Source: an uncultured Ruminococcus sp. (lineage in GTDB: Bacteria; Bacillota; Clostridia; Oscillospirales; Acutalibacteraceae). Taken from it: a stretch of DNA of 38,919 bases. Where the stretch lies: NCBI GenBank assembly GCA_902763365.1, contig CACWRT010000012.1, forward strand, positions 1 through 38,919, in the 5' to 3' direction. Every line of letters begins with the position of its first letter. Position 1 is the stretch's first letter. Below are positions 1-7,829 of the stretch, piece after piece. The notes under the pieces are model-generated. The model saw only the letters and a program-made list of their open reading frames with translations. It ran no database searches and was not told the origin of the DNA. Both the position numbers and the translations under genes were made by a program.

Positions 1-186
1 AAAGAAAAAGGTTATACAACTTATCGTATTAGGGCAGACAAGATACTGAGCGAGTCAACAGTGCAAAAGTTGAGAACAGGAAAGCCGTTATCATGGGAAA
101 ACATAGAAACAATTTGCAGACTGCTTGAAGTTCAGCCCGGTGATTTACTTGAATACAAGCCCGACACAGCAGAAGAAGATGAATAA
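1..186 (+). CDS. Partial XRE/YozG-like helix-turn-helix regulator (C-terminal part)
   Basis: The reading frame is open from the first base and ends at TAA 184-186, so the start lies outside the window. The 61 visible residues read as a Cro/C1-type helix-turn-helix: a recognition-helix segment SESTVQKLRTGKPLSWENI is followed by ETICRLLEVQPGDLLEY, the typical second half of the short YozG-like (HTH_26) regulators of about 65-75 aa. Few residues are missing. Such regulators are common in integrative elements and phages of Firmicutes, where they act as repressors. Its target cannot be read here. The family call is firm; the role is inference. Confidence 0.8.
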   Translation, partial: KEKGYTTYRIRADKILSESTVQKLRTGKPLSWENIETICRLLEVQPGDLLEYKPDTAEEDE

Positions 187-217
187 TTTTCTTTATCTGA
201 CTGTAAAAGGGCATAAA

Positions 218-266
218 AAAGAAGTCAACAGGATCAATGACACCTGCTGACCTCTTAAAATTTTAT
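218..266 (+). terminator. Probable terminator after the XRE gene
   Basis: Inverted repeat gaagtcaacagg ... cctgctgacctc (about 10 of 12 pairs plus G-U pairs) with a 10-base loop, followed by an A/T-rich tract. It lies about 35 bases after the stop of the XRE regulator. Confidence 0.5.
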
Positions 267-348
267 TCAAAACAGATTAAAAGAGAATAGTTGATAATAG
301 TTTTGACAATAACGAATAAAAAAATCGTTAGAAATTTTGATTTTGGTA

Positions 349-377
349 TTGACAAACAGAAAATGATGCTGTAATAT
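349..377 (+). promoter_or_regulatory. Sigma-A-type promoter of a non-coding transcript
   Basis: TTGACA at 349-354 and TAATAT at 372-377, with 17-base spacing. No ORF with a ribosome site follows, and a terminator-like hairpin lies about 150 bases downstream, so it probably drives a small RNA. Confidence 0.6.
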
Positions 378-383
378 TTATAG

Positions 384-582
384 TGTTAGTTAAAAAGTAA
401 ACACCAAAAGCCCATCGCTTAACCGCAAATTAAACGACAGGCTCACTCGCAAAGGTATTCCCAGTACCTCTAACGAATTTCTGATGCCCAATAAGGCTTT
501 CTGTGCCTTTTGGATATAAGTGTCAAGTCAATGCCTTTTTGCGTGAACTGCTTTGGTATTGGCTTGGCATTTCTTTTTTGTT
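384..582 (+). ncRNA. Candidate small structured RNA (about 190-200 nt)
   Basis: This stretch is bounded by the promoter at 349-377 and by an intrinsic terminator: CAAGTCAATGCC at 524-535 pairs with GGTATTGGCTTG at 555-566 (10 Watson-Crick pairs and 2 G-U), followed by a run of T at 571-579. Inside are short hairpins such as AAGGC...GCCTT near 494-510 and GGTA...TACC near 453-467. No plausible ORF is visible. I do not recognise the RNA family. It could instead be a leader/attenuator of something further downstream, but no gene follows before the tRNAs. The exact start is assumed from promoter spacing. Confidence 0.45.
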
Positions 583-988
583 ACACTTGCCTTTATGTCA
601 GTGCATAGACTTCCGTCTGTGTCCTGACATAAGAGCGATGCACGGAGTAGATCTGTGATTTGCTCTTTGCAATACTAAGTATTGCACTACAACTGAATAC
701 ATAACACAAGCGAAAATACAACGGTATCATAACAGTTTTGCCACGACACCAAACCTCATTGGTCGAGCGAGCCAACAGAGTACCATTCTGCTGCTATCTT
801 GACTACTTGGTAAGATCCCAAAACCTGTTTAATACGATGTGGTGAAACCACCGGCGAGAACCCGACAGCACCCAACATCAGGATAAGATAGCCTGTGTTA
901 TTGAAGATAATCTTTCGGTAGAGATTATCTTCTGATAAATACACAAAACCTTATGTATCTATCAGAGGATAATCCTGAGTGTGACTGC
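583..988. other. Hairpin-dense non-coding stretch, possible element end or transfer origin
   Basis: About 400 bases without a credible gene but with several strong inverted repeats: TTATGTCAG 593-601 with CTGACATAA 624-632 (9 bp); GCAATACTAAGTATTGC near 668-684; GTGGT...ACCAC near 839-851; an 11-bp stem GAAGATAATCT...AGATTATCTTC near 903-932; and TGATAAATACA with TGTATCTATCA just after. Such clustering is seen at ends and transfer origins of integrative elements and in structured RNAs. Which of these applies is not decided by the sequence. Confidence 0.4.
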
Positions 989-1022
989 AAGGCAAGAAAA
1001 CCGCATTATTCCTTGCCTTTTC
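989..1022 (+). terminator. Intrinsic terminator
   Basis: AAGGCAAG 989-996 pairs with CTTGCCTT 1012-1019, followed by TTTT on the plus strand. It closes the hairpin-rich region just before the tRNA-Thr gene and would also insulate it from the minus-strand tRNA transcript. Confidence 0.65.
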
Positions 1023-1036
1023 GTCATAAAAGAGAG

Positions 1037-1109
1037 AGCTGATAACCAGATTCGAACTGGTGACCTCATCCTTACCAAGGATGCGCTCTGCCTACTGAGC
1101 TATACCAGC
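1037..1109 (-). tRNA. tRNA-Thr (anticodon GGT)
   Basis: The reverse strand folds as a full cloverleaf: acceptor GCTGGTA with TATCAGC, D arm GCTC...GAGC, anticodon arm CATCC-TTGGTAA-GGATG with anticodon GGT, and T arm ACCAG-TTCGAAT-CTGGT. CCA is not encoded. It follows tRNA-Asp by about 30 bases and is probably co-transcribed with it. Its 3' end abuts the possible mobile-element edge. Confidence 0.97.
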
Positions 1110-1139
1110 ATAATTTATGGCTCTCGTAAAGAGAGCCAC

Positions 1140-1216
1140 TGGCGATCCGGAACGGGATCGAACCGTCGACCTCTAGCGTGACAGGCTAGCGTTCTAACCA
1201 GCTGAACTACCGGACC
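1140..1216 (-). tRNA. tRNA-Asp (anticodon GTC)
   Basis: Reverse-strand cloverleaf: acceptor GGTCCGG with CCGGATC, D arm GTTC...GAAC, anticodon arm CTAGC-CTGTCAC-GCTAG with anticodon GTC, and T arm GACGG-TTCGATC-CCGTT. The 3' CCA is encoded (1140-1142 on the complement). It is first of the two-tRNA unit. Confidence 0.97.
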
Positions 1217-1247
1217 ATTTCTACAGTCACCACCCGACTGCTTAATT

Positions 1248-1276
1248 ATGATAACATATCCTGCAAAGTTTGTCAA
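1248..1276 (-). promoter_or_regulatory. Promoter of the tRNA-Asp/tRNA-Thr unit
   Basis: On the minus strand TTGACA (1271-1276) and TATCAT (1248-1253) are 17 bases apart, about 30 bases upstream of tRNA-Asp. Confidence 0.75.
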
Positions 1277-1366
1277 CCTTTTTTTGTATATTTTTTCGGC
1301 CGGCGCATGGAATTCAAGTTTCTAAAAATGAATATTAAAAAGTTATATTATGTTGAGTCTCCCCAC

Positions 1367-1447
1367 TGTCATCCCGAGCGTAAGCGAGGGATCTTTTTCA
1401 CAAAATCGCCTTCATCGCAAAGATTCCTCACTTCGTTCGGAATGACA
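1367..1447. repeat. Interspersed palindromic repeat (TGTCATCCCGAGCG...CGGAATGACA type)
   Basis: The left arm TGTCATCCCGAGCGTAAGCG (1367-1386) is the imperfect inverse of the right arm ending ACTTCGTTCGGAATGACA (1430-1447), with complementary GGGATCTT and AGATTCCT inside. Repeats of this form are common dispersed elements in gut Firmicutes genomes. It is the only copy I see in this window. Confidence 0.75.
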
Positions 1448-1525
1448 CAAGATGACAAAAAGGCTGCATTATTATTTGAAAATTGATTTCCATGCCGTCA
1501 GCGTGACGCTGGACACTAAAACGCG

Positions 1526-1671
1526 CCGGCGAGCCGCTGTTCCCTAAACGCGGGTATCGCTCCGCTATGAACTCACCGTTCATGCTTTACTGTCCGCGTA
1601 GCAGGCTTAATTAATCGGCTCAGTTTTTTGTCGCCTGTCGCCATTGATAATATTTTGCCAACTATAATTTT
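1526..1671 (+). repeat. Dispersed GC-rich palindromic repeat, copy A
   Basis: Begins CCGGCGAGCCG and ends with ATTGATAATATTTTGCCAA followed by CTATAATTTT. It matches the copy at the right edge of the window (38775-38919) along nearly its whole length of about 145 bases, with scattered substitutions and small gaps. It lies in a 680-base gap between the tRNAs and queF in which I see no gene. Confidence 0.8.
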
Positions 1672-1896
1672 ACACCTACTGCGGCAAGTAAAACTAATAA
1701 ATTGACCCGAATTATTTTCTTGTGAAATGGGACGGCTGATAAATTGAAGCTGATAAATAGTAAAATTTCAGTTATAAATCTTCGTTTAAATTTTATCAGC
1801 CATGCTCTATTGTATTGTATCAAGTATAATAATTGCATTATCCGGATAGCACAGATCAAATTATGATCTCATGGGAAAAATATGATAGTTTTTTTA

Positions 1897-2394
1897 TTAT
1901 CTGTTATTTATTGATTCGGGATACATATCATGATGGGCAAGACGCTCCCAGGCAAGCTCTTCCCATTTGGTGTCCGGGCGACCATAATTACAGTAAGGAT
2001 CAATTGATATTCCGCCTCTTGGCAGAAACTTACCCCATACTTCAATATATTTCGGATCCATCAAATGTATAAGATCTTTCATTATTATATTCATACAGTC
2101 TTCATGAAAATCTCCATGATTGCGAAAACTAAATAAATATAGTTTAAGCGACTTGCTCTCTACCATCTTTTTATCGGGAATGTATGATATATATACAGCC
2201 GCAAAATCGGGCTGTCCTGTTATGGGACACAGGCTTGTAAACTCGGGGCAGTTAAATTTTACGAAATAATCATTATCAGGATGTTTGTTCGGAAAAGTTT
2301 CCAGAACTGTCGGATCATAATCATCTGAATACTTTGTATTTTTATTTCCTAAAAGAGTGATCTCTCCTCTTTCATTTTCGCTTCGTCCTTCCAT
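1897..2394 (-). CDS. queF: NADPH-dependent 7-cyano-7-deazaguanine (preQ0) reductase QueF
   Basis: This 165-aa protein matches the short, unimodular (YkvM-type) QueF family. The catalytic cysteine sits in [15 protein letters not shown] (Cys about 56) with the conserved Asp a few residues on. The QueF motif [20 protein letters not shown], for NADPH/preQ0 binding, follows at about residues 79-98. The enzyme reduces the nitrile of preQ0 to preQ1, the last step before base exchange into tRNA in queuosine synthesis. It is in the cytoplasm. No other queuosine gene is adjacent, so preQ0 synthesis must be encoded elsewhere or preQ0 salvaged. The gene has its own promoter at 2511-2540. The leader of about 110 bases does not show a clear preQ1 riboswitch. 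Family assignment is very sure. Confidence 0.96.
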   Translation of the reverse strand: MEGRSENERGEITLLGNKNTKYSDDYDPTVLETFPNKHPDNDYFVKFNCPEFTSLCPITGQPDFAAVYISYIPDKKMVESKSLKLYLFSFRNHGDFHEDCMNIIMKDLIHLMDPKYIEVWGKFLPRGGISIDPYCNYGRPDTKWEELAWERLAHHDMYPESINNR

Positions 2395-2510
2395 TGCTGA
2401 ATACCTCCGTCTCGTTTAATACAGCATGATTATTATATTCGGAATTTATATATTTAATAAAGTATTAAATACATAAGCTGTTATTTTGGAATTATCTGAT
2501 TTATATATCA

Positions 2511-2540
2511 ATTCTATCATTAACTATAATAATCTGTCAA
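2511..2540 (-). promoter_or_regulatory. queF promoter
   Basis: Minus-strand TTGACA (2535-2540) and TAGAAT (2511-2516) with 18-base spacing, about 117 bases upstream of the queF start. Confidence 0.6.
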
Positions 2541-2551
2541 TGTTTATATTC

Positions 2552-2675
2552 CCGGCGAGCCGCCGGTCCCGTAACGCGGGGTTCGCTTCACTACGCTCCG
2601 CTCTTAGCTCATCGCTGCAACCTTTACTTGTCGCGGTTGTTACTTATATTATCGACTATTATTTTTATGTTGCTC
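2552..2675 (+). repeat. Dispersed GC-rich palindromic repeat, copy B
   Basis: CCGGCGAGCCGCCGG (a palindrome with a 3-base centre) is followed by TCCCGTAACGCGGGGTTCGC, then CTACGCTCCGCTCT and CAACCTTTACTTGTCGCGG. The first half matches copies A, C and E; the CCTTTACTT part matches copy D. It lies immediately upstream of the queF promoter. Confidence 0.75.
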
Positions 2676-2730
2676 GCTCAAAGCTATTGAAGAGTTTAAT
2701 TGTCCAAAAGTTTTTTTACACCAACTAAAT

Positions 2731-2991
2731 ATGCTGATAAACATGGTTGTGGAGATTTCAAGGATAGGAAATAATATCAATCAGATCTCCCATATCGGAA
2801 ATATTCAGAAGTTTGTGTAAAAAGTACAACTCAATGGTGTGATGAAGTATATAAAGGAGATTGAGGAGCTTCAAAAGAAAATTCTTATTTCTATGTTCAG
2901 TGATAAGGAACATACGCTTATTACGCTTGAGAAGAAAATCGAACGCTTGACAAAAAGTGTTGACAGCATTGGCGGAAGAATATCAAATTGA
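2731..2991 (+). pseudogene. Degenerate MobC-type mobilisation gene
   Basis: One frame gives VVEISRIGNNINQISHIGNI and stops at a TAA near 2820. A different frame picks up immediately after (GVMKYIKEIEELQKKI ... RLTKSVDSIGGRISN) and ends at TGA 2989-2991. The ISRIGNNINQI segment followed by a helical EELQK stretch is typical of the C-terminal half of MobC relaxosome accessory proteins. The N-terminal half is missing and there is a frameshift, so this is a remnant of a mobilisable element. No relaxase gene is present beside it. Confidence 0.6.
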
Positions 2992-3036
2992 AGTGAATGA
3001 ACAATCAGATTGTCAACAGGTTCATACACAGATTCC

Positions 3037-3345
3037 ATGCTCTTAAGGCTATATTGTGGTCATAGAGCTGTGTTCTCCAAAACAATACAGTCCAACGATA
3101 AAGCGTGGGACAAGATCGAGAAGAACCCAGAAAAGAACATCTCTGCGCCGAAGGACAGACTGAAATTCCTCATCTGCAAATACTGCTATCATGTCAGAAA
3201 CAAAAGCTTCCACGCTGAAAGAGCCTATCCCCTGTTTATCATTTCCGAGGATGCCGAAACACGGATAGAAAAAGAGCTGACGCAGATCATCCTCCTGACG
3301 ATAAAAGATCTGTTCGATGTATACACCGCAAAAGCAAGAGAATAA
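3037..3345 (+). pseudogene. HEPN-like protein remnant
   Basis: The frame reads for about 102 residues from ATG 3037 (a TTG at 3010 is possible). It contains FLICKYCYHVRNKSFHAERA, in which R-N-K-S-F-H fits the Rx4-6H motif of HEPN nucleases, within predicted helices. A second frame starting at ATG 2997 (MNNQIVNRFIHRFHALKAI) seems to be the displaced N-terminus, which points to a frameshift near 3045. It has no ribosome site and follows directly after the broken mobC, so it is best read as mobile-element debris. The HEPN assignment rests on the short motif and is tentative. Confidence 0.35.
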
Positions 3346-3346
3346 C

Positions 3347-3402
3347 CAACGCAAAAACACCACTGCATGACCGTATCGGTTGGCAGTGGTGTTGCTGGTT
3401 TT
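3347..3402. terminator. Bidirectional terminator
   Basis: ACACCACTGC pairs with GCAGTGGTGT across a 16-base loop, with outer AACCAACG and GCTGGTT pairing partly. T-rich flanks occur on the plus side. It separates the plus-strand remnant from the convergent minus-strand gene. Confidence 0.7.
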
Positions 3403-3413
3403 ATTCGGTTGTG

Positions 3414-4457
3414 TTATTCATCATCTTCATCATTTTCATCATCAATAGAAAAATCATCAAAAGAACATTCAACATTCGGAAAGTGTTTGTTTTTATAATT
3501 AAGCAGAAATGCGGTAATCTGAACATCGCCGCCATCGTCAACATTTTCGCTGGCAAGCTCAATAAATTTCAAAATGTTTTCTTCTGTAATAGCGTTTTTC
3601 CATTCGGAAATTGTTTTGATAGATTTGTAGTCGTTTTTCTTTATGTATAGGGGAATAAGTGTTTTTGCGAGGTAATTCATGCCTTCATCGTCAATATAGC
3701 TTTTATACAGATCAAAAAATCCTGATAAATCATTTGCATCATATTCATCATATTCATCATCGTATTCATCTATTTGGTCTTCAAAAGATTCTTGGAAGCC
3801 TCCTTCATCCTTCAATAGTTTATTCAGCTTTTTGCCAACATAATCATATACAACAGATGTATCATTTCCATTTTCTTTGTTAGAATTAAACTCACTATAC
3901 ACAGTTTCACCGCAATGTGAATCAGACCATCCGAATCCTACACAGCCATAGTACTCTATTTCTTGTATAGACTGTTTGATATTTTGAAGAACAACAGGAA
4001 TTGCATTAGAATCGCCAACCATAAAATCTCCTTCAAATTGTGTATAGATGGGAATATCATCATTTGTAATCAGGAAACCCTCATCAGTTGATTCTATGTT
4101 CACACCATATTCTTTAATATCGTTCTGATCAAAAGTCCACGAGTATCCATTGACTTTTTCAACTACATCATATTCATCATCTTCATAGTTTTCATCATCG
4201 TATTCTTCATCATCGTATTCTTCTTCATCGTATTCACCAATATATACTTGCCTGTCACTATCCTTGGATAATTCTACAGATTTCTCGGTTAGTTCTTCTA
4301 AGAGATCAGTCATTTCTTTTATTCTATGAGCAGTGTATTCTTGCTTAAACAGTTTCTTGAATAGCTTTCTTTTTTCAGGTGGACACACAACACATACATG
4401 ATTGAATGTTTCACTTGCTCCATCGGCTGCCCATATAACCAATTCCGGTATTCTCAT
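3414..4457 (-). CDS. Acidic protein of the MoxR/VWA cluster, shares a C-terminal tail with the LRR-DUF4132 protein
   Basis: This is a 347-aa soluble protein with no signal peptide or membrane segment and no domain I can name. The N-terminus contains a short CVVCPP motif. Residues about 75-97 and 226-242 are strings of Asp/Glu/Tyr, and the extreme C-terminus is also acidic. The middle contains YYGCVGFGWSDSHCG. The C-terminal segment ILKFIELASENVDDGG then ITAFLLNYKNKHFP aligns with the end of the DUF4132 protein encoded at 7830-10592 (IIEFISMAQEAG then VTAALLEYRNNNYP). The gene is divergent from the VWA/MoxR genes, about 300 bases away, with its own promoter at 4640-4668. The start ATG has GAGGAG about 8 bases upstream. 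I infer that it is a partner or substrate of the neighbouring ATPase/VWA pair. Function is unknown. Confidence 0.75.
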   Translation of the reverse strand: MRIPELVIWAADGASETFNHVCVVCPPEKRKLFKKLFKQEYTAHRIKEMTDLLEELTEKSVELSKDSDRQVYIGEYDEEEYDDEEYDDENYEDDEYDVVEKVNGYSWTFDQNDIKEYGVNIESTDEGFLITNDDIPIYTQFEGDFMVGDSNAIPVVLQNIKQSIQEIEYYGCVGFGWSDSHCGETVYSEFNSNKENGNDTSVVYDYVGKKLNKLLKDEGGFQESFEDQIDEYDDEYDEYDANDLSGFFDLYKSYIDDEGMNYLAKTLIPLYIKKNDYKSIKTISEWKNAITEENILKFIELASENVDDGGDVQITAFLLNYKNKHFPNVECSFDDFSIDDENDEDDE

Positions 4458-4509
4458 AAATTCAACTCCTCAAAATATTTTTTCAACAAACAAAAAACAC
4501 AGCCACCCA

Positions 4510-4593
4510 CTAACAGGCGCACTGTGACGCAATGACAGAATAAGCTTGACAATTCAGACAGAAAGGCTTGTTGATTGATGTCCTTGCTGTCAT
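4510..4593 (-). CDS. Small cysteine-rich ORF (27 aa) in the leader of the acidic protein gene
   Basis: ATG at 4593 is preceded by a strong GGAGGAGG and runs for 27 codons to TAG at 4510. The peptide contains CLNC and ends SQCAC, giving four cysteines. It lies between the minus-strand promoter (4640-4668) and the acidic protein gene, 52 bases upstream of that gene's start. It could be a leader peptide or a real small protein. No family is recognised. The ribosome site is the main support. Confidence 0.4.
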   Translation of the reverse strand: MTARTSINKPFCLNCQAYSVIASQCAC

Positions 4594-4639
4594 TTCTGCC
4601 GCCTCCTCCGTGTGCTTTGTCGAGTTTGTTTACATCCTA

Positions 4640-4668
4640 ATTATAAAACGGATATTATAAAAGGTCAA
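4640..4668 (-). promoter_or_regulatory. Promoter for the small ORF and acidic protein gene
   Basis: Minus-strand TTGACC (4663-4668) and TATAAT (4640-4645) with 17-base spacing. It is back-to-back with the plus-strand promoter at 4688-4716. Confidence 0.65.
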
Positions 4669-4687
4669 TACAAAATCGTCAAAAAGT

Positions 4688-4716
4688 TTGACAGTATTGT
4701 GTATTTTGTTTATAAT
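4688..4716 (+). promoter_or_regulatory. Promoter of the VWA/MoxR genes
   Basis: Perfect TTGACA (4688-4693) and TATAAT (4711-4716) with 17-base spacing, 44 bases upstream of the VWA start, which has AGGAGG 7 bases before it. Confidence 0.8.
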
Positions 4717-4760
4717 AATACTGTGACAAGAAAAAACAAGCCGAAGCAGGAGGTACAGCC

Positions 4761-6164
4761 ATGCCAAACGAAGAACAACAAAAGAAAATAAAAAAAATTG
4801 CGTTGGATGTGCTGAACCTCTGCCGCAACTGCCTTGTTATCAATCTGCGGTTTATGGACAGCGCTATCAGCCGTCTTACGCTGACAGAGGGCGTGACGGA
4901 GCGCACCGCAACGGACGGCGAGAATTATTACTACGACCCTGTGCATATCCTGCGAAGCTACAAAAAAGCCCGTGAGTTGCCTATACGCCGCTATCTGCAC
5001 ACGGTTTTTCACTGCATATACAGGCACATGTTTATAGGCACTTTGAAGGATAACCGCCTGTGGGATCTTGCCTGCGATATGGCAGTGGAGCACTCTATCA
5101 ACGGTCTGGGACTGGATGCCGTGACGATCGAAAAAGCGGCAAAGCAGGAGGATGTGCTGAAAGGGCTGTCGGGCAAGGTGAAATACATAACCGCCGAAAT
5201 GCTTTACCGCTACTATCTGGACAACCGACCCGATGAAGCCACCCTCAGACGCCTTGAAATGCTGTTTTCACTGGACGAGCATTTTATATGGTATCTGCCC
5301 CCTGAACAGCAGGCGACACTTGCCGGAAAAGCCGGAACATCAAATAATACAAACGGCAATTCGGAAAAAAACGCAGACGGAAATTCCCTCACAGATGCGG
5401 AATTGGAAAGAATAATTTCCGACAGAAAAGAGCTTGAAAATATGTGGAAGGATGTTTCCGAGTATGTTCAGACTGCCCTTGAAACGCTGGAGCATCAGCG
5501 GGGCGATAAAGCCGGAGGTCTGACGCAGAACCTGAAAGAGGTCAACCGTGAGCGCTACGATTATACGGCCTTTCTCAAAAAGTTTGCCGTTATGGGCGAG
5601 GCAATGAAGATCAACGATGACGAGTTCGACTACATATACTACACCTACGGGCTGGAGTTGTACCGCAATTTGCCTCTCATAGAGCCGCTGGAATACAAGG
5701 ATGTCAAGCGCATCCGGGAGTTTGTCATTGCCATTGATACATCGGGGTCTGTTGAAGGAGAGTTAGTACAGAAGTTCGTGCAAAAGACCTACAACATTCT
5801 TAAAAGCACGGAGAGCTTTTTCTCGAAGATCAATCTGCACATCATACAGTGCGATGCGGATATTCAGCAGGATGTGAAGATCACCAGTCAGGAGGAATTT
5901 GACGAGTACCTGAAAAGCATGAAGATACACGGCTTGGGGGGAACGGATTTCCGTCCGGTTTTTCAGTATGTGGATAAGCTGATCGAACAGAAAGAGTTTA
6001 CGAACCTGAAAGGGCTGATATATTTCACGGACGGCTTCGGGGTATTCCCGGAACGGCAGTCGCAATATCAGACCGCCTTTGTCTATATCAATGACGGCTA
6101 CGAAAGCCCGGATGTGCCTGTCTGGGCGATAAAATTGGTGCTTGAAAGCGAGGACTTAAGATGA
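4761..6164 (+). CDS. VWA-like protein with DUF2201 N-terminal domain
   Basis: 467 aa, cytoplasmic. The N-terminal half (about 1-200) resembles DUF2201_N, a predicted metallopeptidase fold, with the helix HTVFHCIYRH at residues 80-89. Here the usual HExxH glutamate is Thr, so peptidase activity is doubtful. Residues about 315-467 form a von Willebrand A-like domain with a MIDAS site: DTSGSV (326-331), the Thr of GLGGTDF, and the Asp of YFTDGFG. The linker is Asn/Gly rich. VWA proteins of this kind act with MoxR ATPases to remodel or load partners, often with metal. The stop overlaps the start of the next gene (ATGA), so translation of the two is coupled. The family pairing is well established; the partner here is inferred to be the DUF4132 protein downstream. 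Confidence 0.88.
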   Translation: MPNEEQQKKIKKIALDVLNLCRNCLVINLRFMDSAISRLTLTEGVTERTATDGENYYYDPVHILRSYKKARELPIRRYLHTVFHCIYRHMFIGTLKDNRLWDLACDMAVEHSINGLGLDAVTIEKAAKQEDVLKGLSGKVKYITAEMLYRYYLDNRPDEATLRRLEMLFSLDEHFIWYLPPEQQATLAGKAGTSNNTNGNSEKNADGNSLTDAELERIISDRKELENMWKDVSEYVQTALETLEHQRGDKAGGLTQNLKEVNRERYDYTAFLKKFAVMGEAMKINDDEFDYIYYTYGLELYRNLPLIEPLEYKDVKRIREFVIAIDTSGSVEGELVQKFVQKTYNILKSTESFFSKINLHIIQCDADIQQDVKITSQEEFDEYLKSMKIHGLGGTDFRPVFQYVDKLIEQKEFTNLKGLIYFTDGFGVFPERQSQYQTAFVYINDGYESPDVPVWAIKLVLESEDLR

Positions 6165-7675
6165 ATATTAAGGAAGCCAAAGAACAGATCAGAATTGCAA
6201 TAAAAGCGTATTTTGCAAAGGATGAGTACGGGAATTACCGTATACCGATAGAAAAACAGCGTCCGATTTTCCTGATGGGACCTCCCGGTATCGGCAAGAC
6301 CGCCATTATGGAGCAGGTGGCGCAGGAGCTGGGTGTTGGCTTGGTGAGCTATTCCATGACCCACCACACAAGACAGAGTGCGCTCGGATTGCCCTTTATT
6401 GAACATAAAAACTTCGGCGGCAAAGAATACGCCGTCAGCGAATATACCATGAGCGAAATTATTGCATCCGTGTATGAAAAGATCGAGGAAACAGGACTGA
6501 AAGAGGGTATTCTTTTCCTCGATGAAGTCAACTGTGTTTCGGAAACCCTTGCACCGTCTATGCTGCAATTCCTGCAATACAAGGTTTTCGGGCGGCACCG
6601 TGTGCCGGAGGGCTGGCTTGTCGTAACGGCAGGCAATCCGCCGGAGTATAACAGCTCCGTGCGGGAGTTTGACATAGTGACCTGGGACAGGCTCAAGCGC
6701 ATTGATGTTGAACCCGACTACACCGTTTGGAAGGAATATGCCTACGACCGTGTGACGCACCCTGCCATTATGACCTATCTCGATATCAAAAAGGGCGACT
6801 TTTACAAGATAGAAAGCACCGTTGACGGCAAGACCTTTGTCACTGCAAGAGGCTGGTCTGACCTGAGCGATATGATACGTCTTTGCGAGGACATCGGCGA
6901 AAAGGTGAATGAAAAGCTTATCCGCCAATACCTGCAAAACAAGAAGATCGCCAAGGATTTTGCGGTATATTACGACCTGTTCAACAAGTACCGCAGTGAT
7001 TATCAGGTGGATAAGATACTTAACGGTACAGTAGACGAGAGCATTAAAAACCGTGCTAAAAATGCAAAGTTTGACGAGAGACTATCGCTGATCGGTTTGC
7101 TTCTGGATGCTGTGGGCGCCGACATCCGTTTGACCGTTGATACCTTCCGCATGATGAAGGAGCTGACCCCCACACTGACCGAAATAAAAGCACAGCTCAC
7201 AAAGTCCGGCGGCACAGCTTCGGCGATATTGTCAAAGCTTGCAGATGAGAAAAAGCAGGCACTTACCGCCGGAAAGCAATCGGGCGTTCTTTCGGATGAG
7301 ACACAGAACATTCAGAATATGCTGATAAAGTCGCTTGAAGAAATGTCCGCCGCCGTTTCTGCCGAGAGTGACACCAAGAAAGCCCTTGCCGCCGTCAAAG
7401 CAGATTTTAACAAGCGTGTTGCGGCAATGAAGGCACAGGGTGCGCTCACCGAAAAGCACATCAACAACCTGTTTGCCTTTGCAAAGGAGGTCTTTGCAGG
7501 TGGTCAGGAGCTGCTTATCATCGTCACGGAAATGACCATCAACAAGCACACTGTCGCCTACCTGAGCCAGTATGGCAATGCGGAATATTTCAAACAGAAC
7601 AAGGACCTGCTTCTGTACGAACGTCAGATCGAACTGACAGGTGCGGTGGATGATCTGAATCTTGATGATTTTTGA
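6161..7675 (+). CDS. MoxR-family AAA+ ATPase
   Basis: 504 aa. Walker A is GPPGIGKT (about residues 40-47), Walker B is ILFLDEVN (about 116-123), and sensor 1 lies in VVTAGNPPEYN, with an Arg-rich region after it, as in MoxR ATPases. The last 200 residues are a helical, Ala/Lys-rich extension beyond the usual core of about 300 aa, ending with an acidic tail (DDLNLDDF). It is probably an ATP-driven chaperone acting with the VWA protein encoded immediately upstream; the 4-base overlap supports a complex in fixed ratio. E. coli has a comparable yeh cluster of a MoxR-type ATPase (YehL), a VWA protein (YehP) and DUF4132 proteins (YehI, MolR). Very sure for the family, inferred for role. Confidence 0.93.
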   Translation: MNIKEAKEQIRIAIKAYFAKDEYGNYRIPIEKQRPIFLMGPPGIGKTAIMEQVAQELGVGLVSYSMTHHTRQSALGLPFIEHKNFGGKEYAVSEYTMSEIIASVYEKIEETGLKEGILFLDEVNCVSETLAPSMLQFLQYKVFGRHRVPEGWLVVTAGNPPEYNSSVREFDIVTWDRLKRIDVEPDYTVWKEYAYDRVTHPAIMTYLDIKKGDFYKIESTVDGKTFVTARGWSDLSDMIRLCEDIGEKVNEKLIRQYLQNKKIAKDFAVYYDLFNKYRSDYQVDKILNGTVDESIKNRAKNAKFDERLSLIGLLLDAVGADIRLTVDTFRMMKELTPTLTEIKAQLTKSGGTASAILSKLADEKKQALTAGKQSGVLSDETQNIQNMLIKSLEEMSAAVSAESDTKKALAAVKADFNKRVAAMKAQGALTEKHINNLFAFAKEVFAGGQELLIIVTEMTINKHTVAYLSQYGNAEYFKQNKDLLLYERQIELTGAVDDLNLDDF

Positions 7676-7829
7676 TTAACTGTACGTTTTATTGTACTTT
7701 ATATTCGGTTTTGGTTTTGACATCATCTTGTATAAATTTGAATAATGTGATAGAATTATTATGTAAAATATCGGCACAGGCTGCTGCTTGTTTGCAGTTA
7801 ATATACAAAATGTAAGGAGGAAAAAAACT

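Noticed and set aside
2395..2510. Possible preQ1 riboswitch in the queF leader
   Set aside because: The short leader does not show the CTA-rich loop and A-rich tail pairing needed for the known preQ1 classes.
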